Assembly: GCA_964445985.1 (NCBI GenBank)
Contig: CAYUMU010000025.1
Coordinates: 7,723-71,722, forward strand
Reading direction: 5' to 3'
DNA length: 64,000 nucleotides
Source: CAYUMU01 sp964445985
GTDB lineage: Bacteria; Planctomycetota; Planctomycetia; Pirellulales; S012-138
A program made the translations under genes and the position numbers. How positions within the stretch are numbered: position 1 is the first letter of the stretch; each line of letters begins with the position of its first letter. Positions 53,110-61,887 of this stretch are shown here, one piece after another. The notes under the pieces are model-generated. The model was given only the letters and a program-made list of their open reading frames with translations, made no database searches and had not been told where the DNA came from.

Positions 53110-53370
53110 CTACATGCCGGCGGAGGGGAAGCGATCGTGCTTGACCTTCTGTTGCCAATCTTCGTCTTCGGCAATATCGCTATCGAACAGGTTCTTGGGC
53201 TTCAGGCTCATGCGGCCAGCGGCATGGCTCGATTCGCCCGGAGTTTGGCAACCCGTGCAGGCAATGGCCATGCTCGTCAGGCAACCGGCCAACAGGGTGC
53301 GGCGGCCGCCGCGTTTGCCTGCCAGCACCAATGTGCCAACCCAACGGAAAGTGGGGTAACCAGGTTTCAT
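53110..53370 (-). CDS. Small putative lipoprotein
   Basis: This is an 86-residue protein with a basic N-terminus and a hydrophobic stretch ending in 'SMAIACTGCQT', a plausible lipobox with the lipidated Cys at 41. The mature part is about 46 residues, acidic then basic, ending 'DEDWQQKVKHDRFPSAG'. Family unknown. It is the last of three consecutive small exported-protein genes on the minus strand. Confidence 0.55.
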   Translation of the reverse strand: MKPGYPTFRWVGTLVLAGKRGGRRTLLAGCLTSMAIACTGCQTPGESSHAAGRMSLKPKNLFDSDIAEDEDWQQKVKHDRFPSAGM

Positions 53371-53449
53371 GGAATGGCGAATCCTTTCGTCATCTCAATC
53401 GAAGCGAGTGGCTGCTTGCCAAGTCGGGCTGGTGCCGGCGGCAAGCTGG

Positions 53450-53668
53450 TTACGGTCCCAGCACGCCGTTGCCAGGCCGCTCTTGTTTCATGAATTCGGT
53501 AACGGTTCGTGGCCCGTTCGCGTTGCGTTCGTCGGGAAGCGACTTGCAGCCCGACGCGAGAATCATGCCCAGCACGGCGGCGATCGCCCAGGCCGAGCGC
53601 GGTGGCCTTGCGACCCGCGCGAACAGGGCTCGGGAAGTCGCAATCCAAATAGACCCGGAACGGCGCAT
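53450..53668 (-). CDS. Small putative lipoprotein with C-terminal TEFMKQERP motif
   Basis: This is a 72-residue protein. The start ATG 53668 has AGGAAA 8 bp upstream. A hydrophobic stretch ends in the lipobox 'LASGCKS' (Cys about 41), leaving a mature peptide of about 32 residues, 'PDERNANGPRTVTEFMKQE' and a short Gly/Pro tail. The motif 'TVTEFMKQERP' is echoed as 'TISEWMRQPRP' at the end of the next gene upstream. Function unknown. Confidence 0.6.
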   Translation of the reverse strand: MRRSGSIWIATSRALFARVARPPRSAWAIAAVLGMILASGCKSLPDERNANGPRTVTEFMKQERPGNGVLGP

Positions 53669-53757
53669 GAGAACTTTCCTAGAAGCACAACCTCGCGGGC
53701 AGCAAGCCCAGAAGGTCAGGTTCCGAACGAGTGGAGCAGAAACGGCCGGCCTGCTGC

Positions 53758-54147
53758 TCATTGAGGGCGAGGCTGCCGCATCCATTCGCTAATGGTCAAA
53801 GCATCGCCTCCACCGCTATTTTGCGACAGCGAAGTGTTGGCTTTGGACCGCGAACGCGAATTCGAGCTGGCGGTCGCCGATTCTCCATCGGAACGGAATG
53901 AACGCGCCGCCGCGGCGCCCAGCTTGAAGGGCAGCGTTACCCCCGTGTGCACAATCCGCACGCCGGTTCCCAGCGCGCGCCGCGTGCCAATCGCCATCCG
54001 CCCCAATAATCCAGCGTCACTGCCTGGCATAACCACCGGGCCGTCTGCGTGCGTGGGCACGCTGCTCGACCAGTGTTCTGCCTGGGCCACCGGCGCCGCC
54101 ACAACCAAGGTTGCGATAAACGCCAGGCTGAGAAGAGGAGCTCGCAT
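53758..54147 (-). CDS. Small secreted protein with C-terminal TISEWMRQPRP motif
   Basis: This is a 129-residue protein with a clean signal peptide (1-23, 'APVAQA' cleavage) and no lipobox. The mature region is Gly/Ala/Ser-rich ('GVTLPFKLGAAAARS', then a Ser/Asn/Arg-rich run), ending in 'TISEWMRQPRPQ'. ATG 54147 has AAGGTGG 7 bp upstream. It is the first gene of the minus-strand trio. No family recognised. Confidence 0.6.
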   Translation of the reverse strand: MRAPLLSLAFIATLVVAAPVAQAEHWSSSVPTHADGPVVMPGSDAGLLGRMAIGTRRALGTGVRIVHTGVTLPFKLGAAAARSFRSDGESATASSNSRSRSKANTSLSQNSGGGDALTISEWMRQPRPQ

Positions 54148-54834
54148 CGAAAACCACCTTGTCTTCACGGGCAACTATTTCCGGACCCAACACGCCAAGT
54201 GTCTTGCTAAAACCCCAAAAGTGTTGCCGATTTTTTCAGGAGATTCGCAGGCCGGCGCCTCAGGCCGCGCGGCAGAACGGCGCCTTTCCTGGCGTGATCA
54301 CGCCAGAAGTAGTGCGGAGATTCCGCTTGCCGACGCCTGTGAGGCCGAGAAGGCTGCAAATTGGGTAGAAAGAAGCGGGCGGGAAGATGGCAAAATACGG
54401 CTCGCCCGTCTAGAGCGGTTTCCAAAAGTTCTTCGCGGGCAAGCCACGCCTCCCCCCTCACCGTAACCCCTGCAACCCCCCGCTGGCACCTGTTGCCCCC
54501 GGCCAATCGATTCGGTGAACGCCCCCCGCTAAGGCAATGTGAATGTTCGCTGAAGCAGCTATCGTAACCTGTTAGCCAGGGCGGGTACTCTCTCGCCAAA
54601 CCGACTTCCAGCGCTAGCGTTCTGAAGGCCGCCGACTTCGCACGACTCAGGGGGGATCGTGTGAAATCTCAGCCCAATGTTGCGGTCCAGGACCTGCCTG
54701 CCCTTTGAATTTCAGCCAAATTCAGCAGGCAATGGTCGATGGTACGAATTCGACCCGCCTCCGAAGGGTTGTGCGCGAGCGCTGACTCTTCGACCACGTC
54801 TCATCTGCTCAAGTCATATATAAGGTGTTGGCAA
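54148..54834. other. Gene-free stretch with an 18-bp perfect palindrome
   Basis: No gene is supported in these 687 bases between divergent genes. The perfect palindrome CTGGCGTGATCACGCCAG sits at 54289-54306. Promoters for the small exported-protein trio (minus) and the DUF1559 gene (plus) should both lie here. Confidence 0.5.
54289..54306. promoter_or_regulatory. Perfect 18-bp palindrome, candidate operator
   Basis: CTGGCGTGATCACGCCAG is its own reverse complement with no loop, which favours a dimeric DNA-binding protein site over an RNA hairpin. It lies 142 bp upstream of the secreted-protein gene (minus) and 529 bp upstream of the DUF1559 gene. Confidence 0.35.
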
Positions 54835-55743
54835 ATGCATATTCAGCGTCGTGTGGCATTCACGCTGGTGGAATTGTTGGTGGTCATCGCGATCATTGGC
54901 ATTTTGATTGCAATGTTATTGCCTTCGATCAACGCGGCCCGCGAGTCGGCGCGACGCACCGCCTGCGGCAACAATTTGCACCAGTTGATCACCGCGCTCG
55001 ATATTTATGAAAACCAAATGGGCAAGTACCCCGCTGGTCGCGATGGCTGCGATGGCATTACCACGGGGCCGTGCAAGCAAAGCGACGATGATCATCGCGT
55101 GAGCACCAGTGCCTTTGTGCGGTTGCTGCCATTTTTGGAACAGCAGCCGCTGTTCGACACCTGCACCGAAGTTTTTCCGGCCAGCCAGCCCAACCGCCCG
55201 TTTTATACGGTTTCGGCCCAGCTCAAAAACACCCGCCTGGGCACGCTGATTTGCCCCAGCGACACCACCCAACCCTTCTACCCCGGCACCAACGACGCCT
55301 TGGCTTCGTATGTCATGGTGCACGGCGACATCGGCCCCGACGCTGGCATTAGCGGTGAAATGAAAGTCTTCAATACCGGCATGTTTGCCTACATGATCGA
55401 ACGCACCCGAGGCGAATGCATCGATGGCGCGTCCAACACCATGTTTGTGGGCGAAAGCTACGACGGCCATATCGCCAACCGCCCCAATCGCTGGTTCATT
55501 GGCCAGCGGCATGAAGATACGCTGCGTTCCACCACCAACCCCATCAATACCCCGCCCGGCCAGGGACTGACCACCAGTCCCTACGGCACGCCCCTCGATG
55601 GCTCGATGGGCAGCCGGCACCCAGGCGGCGCTCAGTTTGCCTTCGGCGACTCGCACGCCATCTTTCTGCGCGACAGCATCGACCTCAACACCTATCGCGC
55701 CCTGTCCACGCGAGCCGGCGGCGAAACCACCAACTTGGACTGA
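54835..55743 (+). CDS. DUF1559-domain pseudopilin-like protein
   Basis: This is a 302-residue planctomycete-type protein with a prepilin N-terminus ('RRVAFTLVELLVVIAIIGIL'), which places Ala rather than the usual Gly before the FTLVE cleavage site, and a following DUF1559 domain. The C-terminal motif region 'SRHPGGAQFAFGDSHAIFL' corresponds to the H-X9-DG element, here with DS in place of DG. Planctomycetes carry many such paralogues, probably minor pseudopilins of a type II secretion-like or pilus system. ATG 54835 has AAGGTG upstream. Confidence 0.93.
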   Translation: MHIQRRVAFTLVELLVVIAIIGILIAMLLPSINAARESARRTACGNNLHQLITALDIYENQMGKYPAGRDGCDGITTGPCKQSDDDHRVSTSAFVRLLPFLEQQPLFDTCTEVFPASQPNRPFYTVSAQLKNTRLGTLICPSDTTQPFYPGTNDALASYVMVHGDIGPDAGISGEMKVFNTGMFAYMIERTRGECIDGASNTMFVGESYDGHIANRPNRWFIGQRHEDTLRSTTNPINTPPGQGLTTSPYGTPLDGSMGSRHPGGAQFAFGDSHAIFLRDSIDLNTYRALSTRAGGETTNLD

Positions 55744-55852
55744 TCGCCGTCGACCGCCAGCTATCGCCGCGCCCCGCGCACGGCGTTCACCTGCCACTTC
55801 GCGGACTTCCACTTCCCACGCTCCCTTTCGAATCTGTCGCTCCGAGTGAATT

Positions 55853-56299
55853 ATGAATTTGAGAGCCTTGCCGCGCGTGCCGTCTCCGCTGGCGATAGCG
55901 ACCCTGGGTTTGCTGGCCATCGTCGGCTGCGGCGAGTCAGGCCCAGAAATTGTGCCCGTTTCGGGCCAGGTAATCATCGATGGCGAACCGCTGACGCGGG
56001 GCAACATTCAGGTCATTCCCAAGGGATACCGCGCCGCCTCGGGCAAAATCGGTCCCGATGGCCGCTTCACGCTGACCACCTTCGAGCCGGGCGACGGCGT
56101 GGTCCGCGGCACCCACCAGGTGGCCGTCTCATCGCATGAGAACCTCAGCCCCGGTCAGCAGAAATGGTATGCTCCCAAGACCTATCTCGACGCCACCAGG
56201 TCGGGCTTGCAAATCACCATCTCCGAGCCCACCAGCGATTTGAAGGTGCCCCTTACCTGGAACGGCGGCCAGCCCTTCATCGAAAAGACAGCCGATTGA
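55853..56299 (+). CDS. Transthyretin-like / carboxypeptidase-regulatory-like lipoprotein
   Basis: This is a 148-residue protein with a lipoprotein signal ('LGLLAIVGCGESG', Cys about 26) and an Ig-like fold of the kind that usually follows DUF1559 genes: 'PVSGQVIIDGEPLTRGNIQV', 'GKIGPDGRFTLTTF' and 'GVVRGTHQVAV'. It lies 109 bp downstream of the DUF1559 gene, with which it commonly pairs. Probable periplasmic or outer-membrane lipoprotein; role unknown. Confidence 0.85.
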   Translation: MNLRALPRVPSPLAIATLGLLAIVGCGESGPEIVPVSGQVIIDGEPLTRGNIQVIPKGYRAASGKIGPDGRFTLTTFEPGDGVVRGTHQVAVSSHENLSPGQQKWYAPKTYLDATRSGLQITISEPTSDLKVPLTWNGGQPFIEKTAD

Positions 56300-56648
56300 T
56301 CCGGCGCGCTATCGCGCTGGCGTTGCCTGCGCCTGGAGAGTGTCGTTGCCAGCATCGCCCTGGGGGCGTCTTGGCGGGTTGGAGGGCTTGCGGAAGCAGG
56401 CTCCCGGCGGGCTCTCGGATAATGGTTCGCGTCCGTGGGAGTTTGCCTTGACCAGAACTGGTGTGAACCTATAATCCCCGCGATTTTCCAGCGAGACTGC
56501 GCGCTCGGTTGGAAAGCCTTTCCCGTAACAACCGTTAACGTATCGAACAGCATTGCGTTCTGTTTTCGCAGCCTGGCGAGTCGTCGCCAAGGGGCGTTCT
56601 GCCCGCTGAGAATGCGGAAACCAGGCATGCTGATGTTTTCCGGCAAGG
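56300..56648. other. Gene-free stretch upstream of the LptD-like gene
   Basis: No gene is supported in these 349 bases. A TATAAT-like text lies at 56468-56473 (CTATAATCC context) and could be a -10 box, but no good -35 element is seen at the right distance. Confidence 0.35.
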
Positions 56649-59600
56649 ATGCAACCCCTGTCTGTTTCGACGATGGAACGTCGGCCAGTACTTGCGGCCC
56701 CGGCGATAACTCGCCGCTGGGTGGCAGGTCTGCACGCTTGCCTGTGGGCGGTCGCCGCCGGGCTCGCACTGCCTGCGCCCTTGTCGGCACAAACGCCCTC
56801 GGGCATGGCTCCCCCGCAATCGACCGCTGCTGCTTCACGGCCATTCGCCCCGCAACAGCCGTCACCGTATTCCCCTGCGCAGTATCACTCTGGGCAGTAT
56901 CTCCCTGGGCAAATCCAGCCCACACCGGCGCAACATGCCCTGGCGCAACCCAGTTCGGCCGGCCAACCACCAGGCCAAACCCAGGCTCAGCCGCGGCCAC
57001 GCGCGCTGCCGCTTCCCACGATGAATGTGCCTCCGCCCGACAAGCATCAGCCCATCTACGCCCATGCGGCCCAGTCGTTCAATTGGCGGCAGCAGCAACA
57101 AGATGTGTGGTTGCTATCGGGTGGGGTAAAGATCACGCAGGGCGATTGGACCGCCACCGCCGAACAGGCCGTGCTGTGGGTCGCCCCCGACCGTTACGGT
57201 TCGCATCAGGTCACCATGTATTTCGAAGGCGACGTGCGCCTGCTCAGCGACGGCGTGCAGGGCCGCTTCGAGCTCCGCGACGATAGCTGGTACGGCGTGC
57301 TTCCCGCGCTCGAGCCGCTCGAGTTTGGCGCCCTGAACCCGCTCCCCGAGCCTCAGCAAAAGCCGGTCATTTATGCTCGCGGCCTGGCCCGCAAGAATTC
57401 GTTCAACGCAGGCGTCGTCCGCCGCACGCAATTCCAGTCGCAGATCGATACACCCACGGTCGGCGCTCCCACCATTCAAGACCCGGCCACGCCCGGTACC
57501 CGGCGGTTGAGGGCCTTCCCCCGCAGCACCGCCCCCGTGGTTGCCACCTGGTACCCTAGTGAAGACGGCTGCGAATGGGTGGCGGTGATCGATTCCGGCG
57601 TGAACCTGATCATCGATGGGCTCGATGCCGAAGGCGCCGACCCCTTGGGCGCGCTCGATATCTCCACCGACCGGCTGGTGATTTGGACGGCCGCGCAGCA
57701 AGAACTCGATCTCAGCGGCGGCACGCCCCAGCAGGCCAATACGCCCCTGGAAATTTACATGGAAGGCAACGTGGTGTTTCGCCAGGGCGAACGCATCATC
57801 CACGCCGAGCGCATGTATTACGACGTTACCCGGCAGGTGGGCACCATCCTGCAAGCCGAAGTCCTCACGCCCATTCGCAGCTTTCAAGGCCTCGTCCGCC
57901 TCAAGGCCAACGTCGTGCAACAAACGTCGCCCGATCGCTTTGTCGCCACCGATGGCTACCTGACCTCCAGCCGCCTGGGGGTGCCCGGCTACCGGCTCAG
58001 CTCCGGCGACATCCTGTTCGAGGATCAACAGATACCCGTCGTCGATCCGGTTACCGGTCAGCCCGCCGTCGACCCCTTCACGGGCGAGCCGCTCATCGAA
58101 CACCGCCGCCGCGCCACCAGCCGCAACAACGTGCTGTTTGTGGAAGAAGTACCGGTCTTCTACTGGCCCGTGCTGTCGTCCAACCTGGAACGCCCCGAGT
58201 TTTACATCCGCCGCCTGCGCTATCGTCACGACAACGTTTTTGGCCACCAGGCTTTGCTCGACCTCGATCCCTATCAACTATTGGGCATCGATCCCATTGT
58301 GGGCACCGATTGGGAGCTCAGCATTGATTACCTCAGCGAACGCGGCCTGGGACACGGCACGCGGTTCGCCTACAACCGCGGCGATCTCGAACTGTTCGGC
58401 ATGCCCGCCCCCTCCGCCGGGTTCATCGACTACTGGGGCATTCAGGATCACGGCATCGATATCCTCGGCGGTATCCGCAACGGCTATCCGCCCGAGGCCG
58501 ATTACCGCTTTCGCGCCTTTGGCCGCAATCGCACGCAGCTTCCCAACGAATGGCAGCTCACCGCCGAGCTGGGCTGGATCAGCGATCGCAACTTCCTCGA
58601 ACAGTACTTCGAGAACGAATACGACAATTTCAAAGACATGACGACCGGCGTCGAGCTCAAGCAGGTGGTGGACAACATGTCCGTCTCCATCCTCTCCGAC
58701 GTGCGCGTCAACGACTTCTTTACCGAGACCCAGTGGCTCCCCCGCTTCGATCACAACTGGCTCGGCATCTCCCTGCTCGAAGATCACCTCACCTGGTACT
58801 CGCATACCAGCCTGGCATACGCCGATTACCAAATCGCCAGCACGCCCACCTATCCGCCGGAAGCCGCCATCTTTAAACCGCTCCCCTGGGAAGTCCCCGG
58901 CGAAGGCGAGCGGCTGGTCACCCGGCAGGAAATCGACCTCCCCCTCGAAGCCGGACCCGCCAAAATCGTCCCCTACGCGCTGGGCGAACTGGGGCACTGG
59001 GGGGCAGACCTCGCTGGCAATGACTACGACCGCGCCTACGGACAGCTCGGCGTGCGCGCCAGCCTGCCCATCTGGAGCGTGGACCCCACCGTGGAAAGCT
59101 CGCTGTTCAACTTGCACGGCCTGGCTCACAAAGTGGTGTTCGAGGTCGACGCTAACTACTCCAACTCCAGCGACAACCTGTTCAACCCCGACGACCCCAC
59201 CGATGGCGTCCAACTGTACGACAACCTCAACGACACCAATATCGAAAACTTTGTTCGTCGGGCGCAATTCACCACCTATGGCAGCAACGGCAACGTCATT
59301 CCGCTGCAATTCGACGAACGCACCTACGGCGTCCGTTCCGGCTTGCAAGACTGGGTCACCAGCCCTTCCGCCGAAGTCGTGGACGACCTGGAAGTCGTTC
59401 GGATGGGCATCCGCCAGCGCTGGCAAACCAAACGCGGTCTGCCCGGCCAACGCCGCATTCAAGACTGGGTGGTGTTCAACACCGGCATCAGCTTCTTCCC
59501 CGACGATGTGCGCGACAACTTCGGCGAATCGTTCGGCCTCGCCAATTACGACTTCCGCTGGCACCTGGGCGATCGCACCACGATCCTCTCCAGCGGCGTG

Positions 59601-59993
59601 TACGACTTCTTCGACGACGGCCAAAAGTTCACCCGGCTCTCGCTCCACCTCAACCGGCCGCCCCGCGGCGACCTGCTGATCTCGTTCAGCGACCTCCGCG
59701 GCCCCATCAACAGCCAGGTGCTCACCTTCGCTTACAACTACCAAATGACCGCCAAGTGGCTCTCCACCTTCAGCACCTCGTACGACTTTGGCGAAGGCCG
59801 CAACATCGGCCAGAACTTCATCCTCACCCGCGTGGGCGAATCGTTCCTGTTCACCATGGGCTTCAATGTCGATCAGGCCAAAGACAACGTCGGCGTGACC
59901 TTCGCCGTCTCGCCGCGGTTCCTCCCCAACGTCAGCATTGGCCAACTCGGCTCCGCCAGCGTCCCCATCGCCGGCCTCTACGGGCTAGAGTAG
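56649..59993 (+). CDS. LptD/OstA-like outer-membrane LPS-assembly protein
   Basis: This is a 1114-residue protein. After a signal (about 23-48, 'PAPLSAQ') comes a Pro/Gln-rich linker of about 80 residues, then OstA-like beta-taco repeats ('VWLLSGGVKITQGDWTATAE', 'LEIYMEGNVVFRQGERIIHA'), and from about residue 490 ('FVEEVPVFYWPVLS') a long beta-barrel region with alternating aromatic strands. This is the LptD plan: the periplasmic part receives LPS from LptA and the barrel inserts it in the outer membrane. It is longer than E. coli LptD (784). No LptA/B/C/E gene is adjacent. ATG 56649 is tentative; a second ATG lies at 56673. Confidence 0.8.
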   Translation: MQPLSVSTMERRPVLAAPAITRRWVAGLHACLWAVAAGLALPAPLSAQTPSGMAPPQSTAAASRPFAPQQPSPYSPAQYHSGQYLPGQIQPTPAQHALAQPSSAGQPPGQTQAQPRPRALPLPTMNVPPPDKHQPIYAHAAQSFNWRQQQQDVWLLSGGVKITQGDWTATAEQAVLWVAPDRYGSHQVTMYFEGDVRLLSDGVQGRFELRDDSWYGVLPALEPLEFGALNPLPEPQQKPVIYARGLARKNSFNAGVVRRTQFQSQIDTPTVGAPTIQDPATPGTRRLRAFPRSTAPVVATWYPSEDGCEWVAVIDSGVNLIIDGLDAEGADPLGALDISTDRLVIWTAAQQELDLSGGTPQQANTPLEIYMEGNVVFRQGERIIHAERMYYDVTRQVGTILQAEVLTPIRSFQGLVRLKANVVQQTSPDRFVATDGYLTSSRLGVPGYRLSSGDILFEDQQIPVVDPVTGQPAVDPFTGEPLIEHRRRATSRNNVLFVEEVPVFYWPVLSSNLERPEFYIRRLRYRHDNVFGHQALLDLDPYQLLGIDPIVGTDWELSIDYLSERGLGHGTRFAYNRGDLELFGMPAPSAGFIDYWGIQDHGIDILGGIRNGYPPEADYRFRAFGRNRTQLPNEWQLTAELGWISDRNFLEQYFENEYDNFKDMTTGVELKQVVDNMSVSILSDVRVNDFFTETQWLPRFDHNWLGISLLEDHLTWYSHTSLAYADYQIASTPTYPPEAAIFKPLPWEVPGEGERLVTRQEIDLPLEAGPAKIVPYALGELGHWGADLAGNDYDRAYGQLGVRASLPIWSVDPTVESSLFNLHGLAHKVVFEVDANYSNSSDNLFNPDDPTDGVQLYDNLNDTNIENFVRRAQFTTYGSNGNVIPLQFDERTYGVRSGLQDWVTSPSAEVVDDLEVVRMGIRQRWQTKRGLPGQRRIQDWVVFNTGISFFPDDVRDNFGESFGLANYDFRWHLGDRTTILSSGVYDFFDDGQKFTRLSLHLNRPPRGDLLISFSDLRGPINSQVLTFAYNYQMTAKWLSTFSTSYDFGEGRNIGQNFILTRVGESFLFTMGFNVDQAKDNVGVTFAVSPRFLPNVSIGQLGSASVPIAGLYGLE

Positions 59994-60146
59994 CCGTGGC
60001 ACGAGCGTCCTCGCCCATGAATCCGCGCCGCAAGCCGAAAAACGCATGATTTTTCAGACGGGGACCGGCACACCAGCGCCTCGCTCGACACGCCAGCTAT
60101 TGACTCCTCTCCTGCCGTTCCAAGGTGCTCTCGCCTGAGGTCACAC

Positions 60147-60521
60147 AACGCCGAAACCTACCTCGTCCGCGAACTCGATCTCGACGGCAAAATCGCCTAT
60201 GTGGAGCGCCGCGAAACCGACTACTACACCCAGGCCGTGCTCGAGAGCAGCGTGAAGATCACCCAGCCTCGGCAACAGGATCACCGCGTGGTGCCCGGCG
60301 GCGAGTGGGGCCAAGGCGATGGCGATGTCACCTGGCAAACCGTGGCATTCAAGAAGATCAAGTTCGGCGCCCGCGAAAACATCGGCCTCGGCCCGGTCGA
60401 TATCCCGGCCCAAACGCTGCAAACCGTCGGCCTGTGGCTCGCCCCCGGCCCCGCCTTCCGCGATGCGCTCAAGCAGCAAGGGCTGCGCCTCACCGGCGAA
60501 CGGTTCATTCACCGCCATTGA
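60147..60521 (+). pseudogene. Remnant of a DEAD/DEAH helicase of the MrfA/YprA (DUF1998) type
   Basis: The frame 'NAETYLVRELDLDGKIAYVE' continued by 'DYYTQAVLESSVKI' and 'FKKIKFGARENIGLGPVDIP' matches the region just before the zinc-binding DUF1998 module of MrfA-like helicases, where 'ENxGxGxVDxPxQxLxT' is characteristic. There is no start codon in a sensible place and the helicase motor is missing upstream; downstream, the frame ends at 60521 without the four-Cys module. It is therefore a truncated internal fragment left between the LptD-like gene and the LysR gene. Confidence 0.6.
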
Positions 60522-61431
60522 CCGCCAACAACCCCTCCTTGGCTCCCTGCGAAATGGCCACGACCGCCGGATGGGTCATCTTTCGTTCTAACGTAATCGC
60601 ATAGAATTGAAGTTTGATATCCTCCAGCTGTCCGACCAATTGCACGCGATATTGCTGTTTGACTTCGTTCAACACGGCCGAAGGGATCGGAAACACCCCA
60701 GCCCCGGCCTGGCCAAACTCCTTGATGAGCGCGCTATCGTCAAACTCGCCGACAATCCGCGGCACGAAACCCCGTTCGTCGTACCAGCGGTCCATGGCCC
60801 TGCGCAGCTCGGTGTTCGCGGTAGGCAAAAGAATGGGGGCGCCATCGAGCGATTCAGGGAAGCGCCGTCGGATTCGCGCTCCCAACTCACGCGAGGCGCA
60901 GATCGATACTCCGCAACTTCCCAGCGGATGGCTGAAGCTCCGCGTCCGGCTATGAGGCGAGACCGGCGCGTCCGAAAGGATCACGTCGTAACGGTGTTGA
61001 ATGAGATCGGCAATGAGCGTTTCCAGCGGCGCCTCGTGACACACAATCTGCACGCTTTGCGGAAAGTGCAGAATGGGCTCCAGCAGCCGATACACGATCA
61101 GCTTGGAAATGACCATGGGAATCCCGACCATCAACTTCAAGGATCGGTCGTGAGGCAGCCCACGCAGCGCTCCCAGCATTTCACGCCCCACGGCGAAAAT
61201 GTCATCGGCGTAGTCAAACACCATCTTGCCGACGTCGGTCAATGCCAACCCTCTCCCCGACCGATCGAACAGTTGCTGCCGAAGCGACTTCTCCAATTTG
61301 CGAATCTGCGTACTGATCGTGGGCTGCGTCACGTGCAACGATTCGCAAGCGGCCGAAATATTGCCCTGCCGAACCACCGTCCAAAAGTAGAACAAATGGA
61401 GAAAATTCAGGTCCTGAAGCTTTTCCGTCAT
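60505..61431 (-). CDS. NhaR-type LysR-family transcriptional regulator
   Basis: This is a 308-residue LysR regulator. The winged HTH is at about 24-48 ('GNISAACESLHVTQPTIS'), with the NhaR-like lead 'LNFLHLFYFWTVVRQGNIS'. The effector-binding domain follows ('RSLKLMVGIPMVISKLIVYR'). NhaR activates Na+/H+ antiporter genes in E. coli; here the divergent gene is a universal stress protein, with a bestrophin channel next, so ion or pH stress is a plausible input. SD GGGAGG is 5 bp before ATG 61431. The C-terminal coding end runs 17 bp into the helicase remnant on the opposite strand. Confidence 0.88.
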   Translation of the reverse strand: MTEKLQDLNFLHLFYFWTVVRQGNISAACESLHVTQPTISTQIRKLEKSLRQQLFDRSGRGLALTDVGKMVFDYADDIFAVGREMLGALRGLPHDRSLKLMVGIPMVISKLIVYRLLEPILHFPQSVQIVCHEAPLETLIADLIQHRYDVILSDAPVSPHSRTRSFSHPLGSCGVSICASRELGARIRRRFPESLDGAPILLPTANTELRRAMDRWYDERGFVPRIVGEFDDSALIKEFGQAGAGVFPIPSAVLNEVKQQYRVQLVGQLEDIKLQFYAITLERKMTHPAVVAISQGAKEGLLAVNGGE

Positions 61432-61887
61432 GTCACCTCCCTCAGCGGCCAACGGGGCAATAACCTCGCCAGGCATCTTTCCCCCGCGAGAGTCGCCCGC
61501 CCACAAGCCGCCTCGTGTCGCGCCTCCTCGGGTTGCCTGCCGTGCAGGTCATCATAGGCAGCCCCCACCGCAATGGACGGATAAAAAATGACGCTCGTTC
61601 GTAAACTTCGGCACATAGACCAGCGCGATGCCAGGCAGGGGGGAAAGCCCTGGGTTCGCCACTTTCAAAACGATCCATTGATTAAAGCAATCATATTCAA
61701 AATTTCAATGACATCACTTTATTTTTTAAAATTGTAAATATATCGCCTGGCCGATAGAAAGGTACGCGACAAAGCAGCGGGGCGAGAACTTGTCGCTCCG
61801 TTGCCAGCTGGCCACACGGTTGCACGTGGGGTATATCACTCGAAATGCGGATCGCCTCGCGCGTTCGCCTCCCAGGGAGACCGACGT
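61432..61887. promoter_or_regulatory. AT-rich divergent promoter region
   Basis: This 456-bp region lies between the divergent LysR and universal-stress genes. Bases 61672-61745 form the most AT-rich stretch of the window outside coding DNA. It contains ATTGATTAAAGCAAT (61677-61691), which has the LysR-type T-N11-A dyad (ATTG-N7-CAAT). Confidence 0.5.
61677..61691. promoter_or_regulatory. Candidate LysR-type T-N11-A operator
   Basis: ATTGATTAAAGCAAT is an interrupted dyad, ATTG-N7-CAAT, with T and A exactly 11 bases apart, as expected of a LysR recognition site. It lies about 197 bp upstream of the universal stress gene and 246 bp upstream of the LysR gene. Confidence 0.4.

Noticed and set aside
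58278..59945. Long open frame (555 codons) on the minus strand opposite the LptD-like gene
   Set aside because: It shows Val/Gly/Ala-rich shadow composition and no motifs, and the plus strand encodes recognisable OstA/LptD features.
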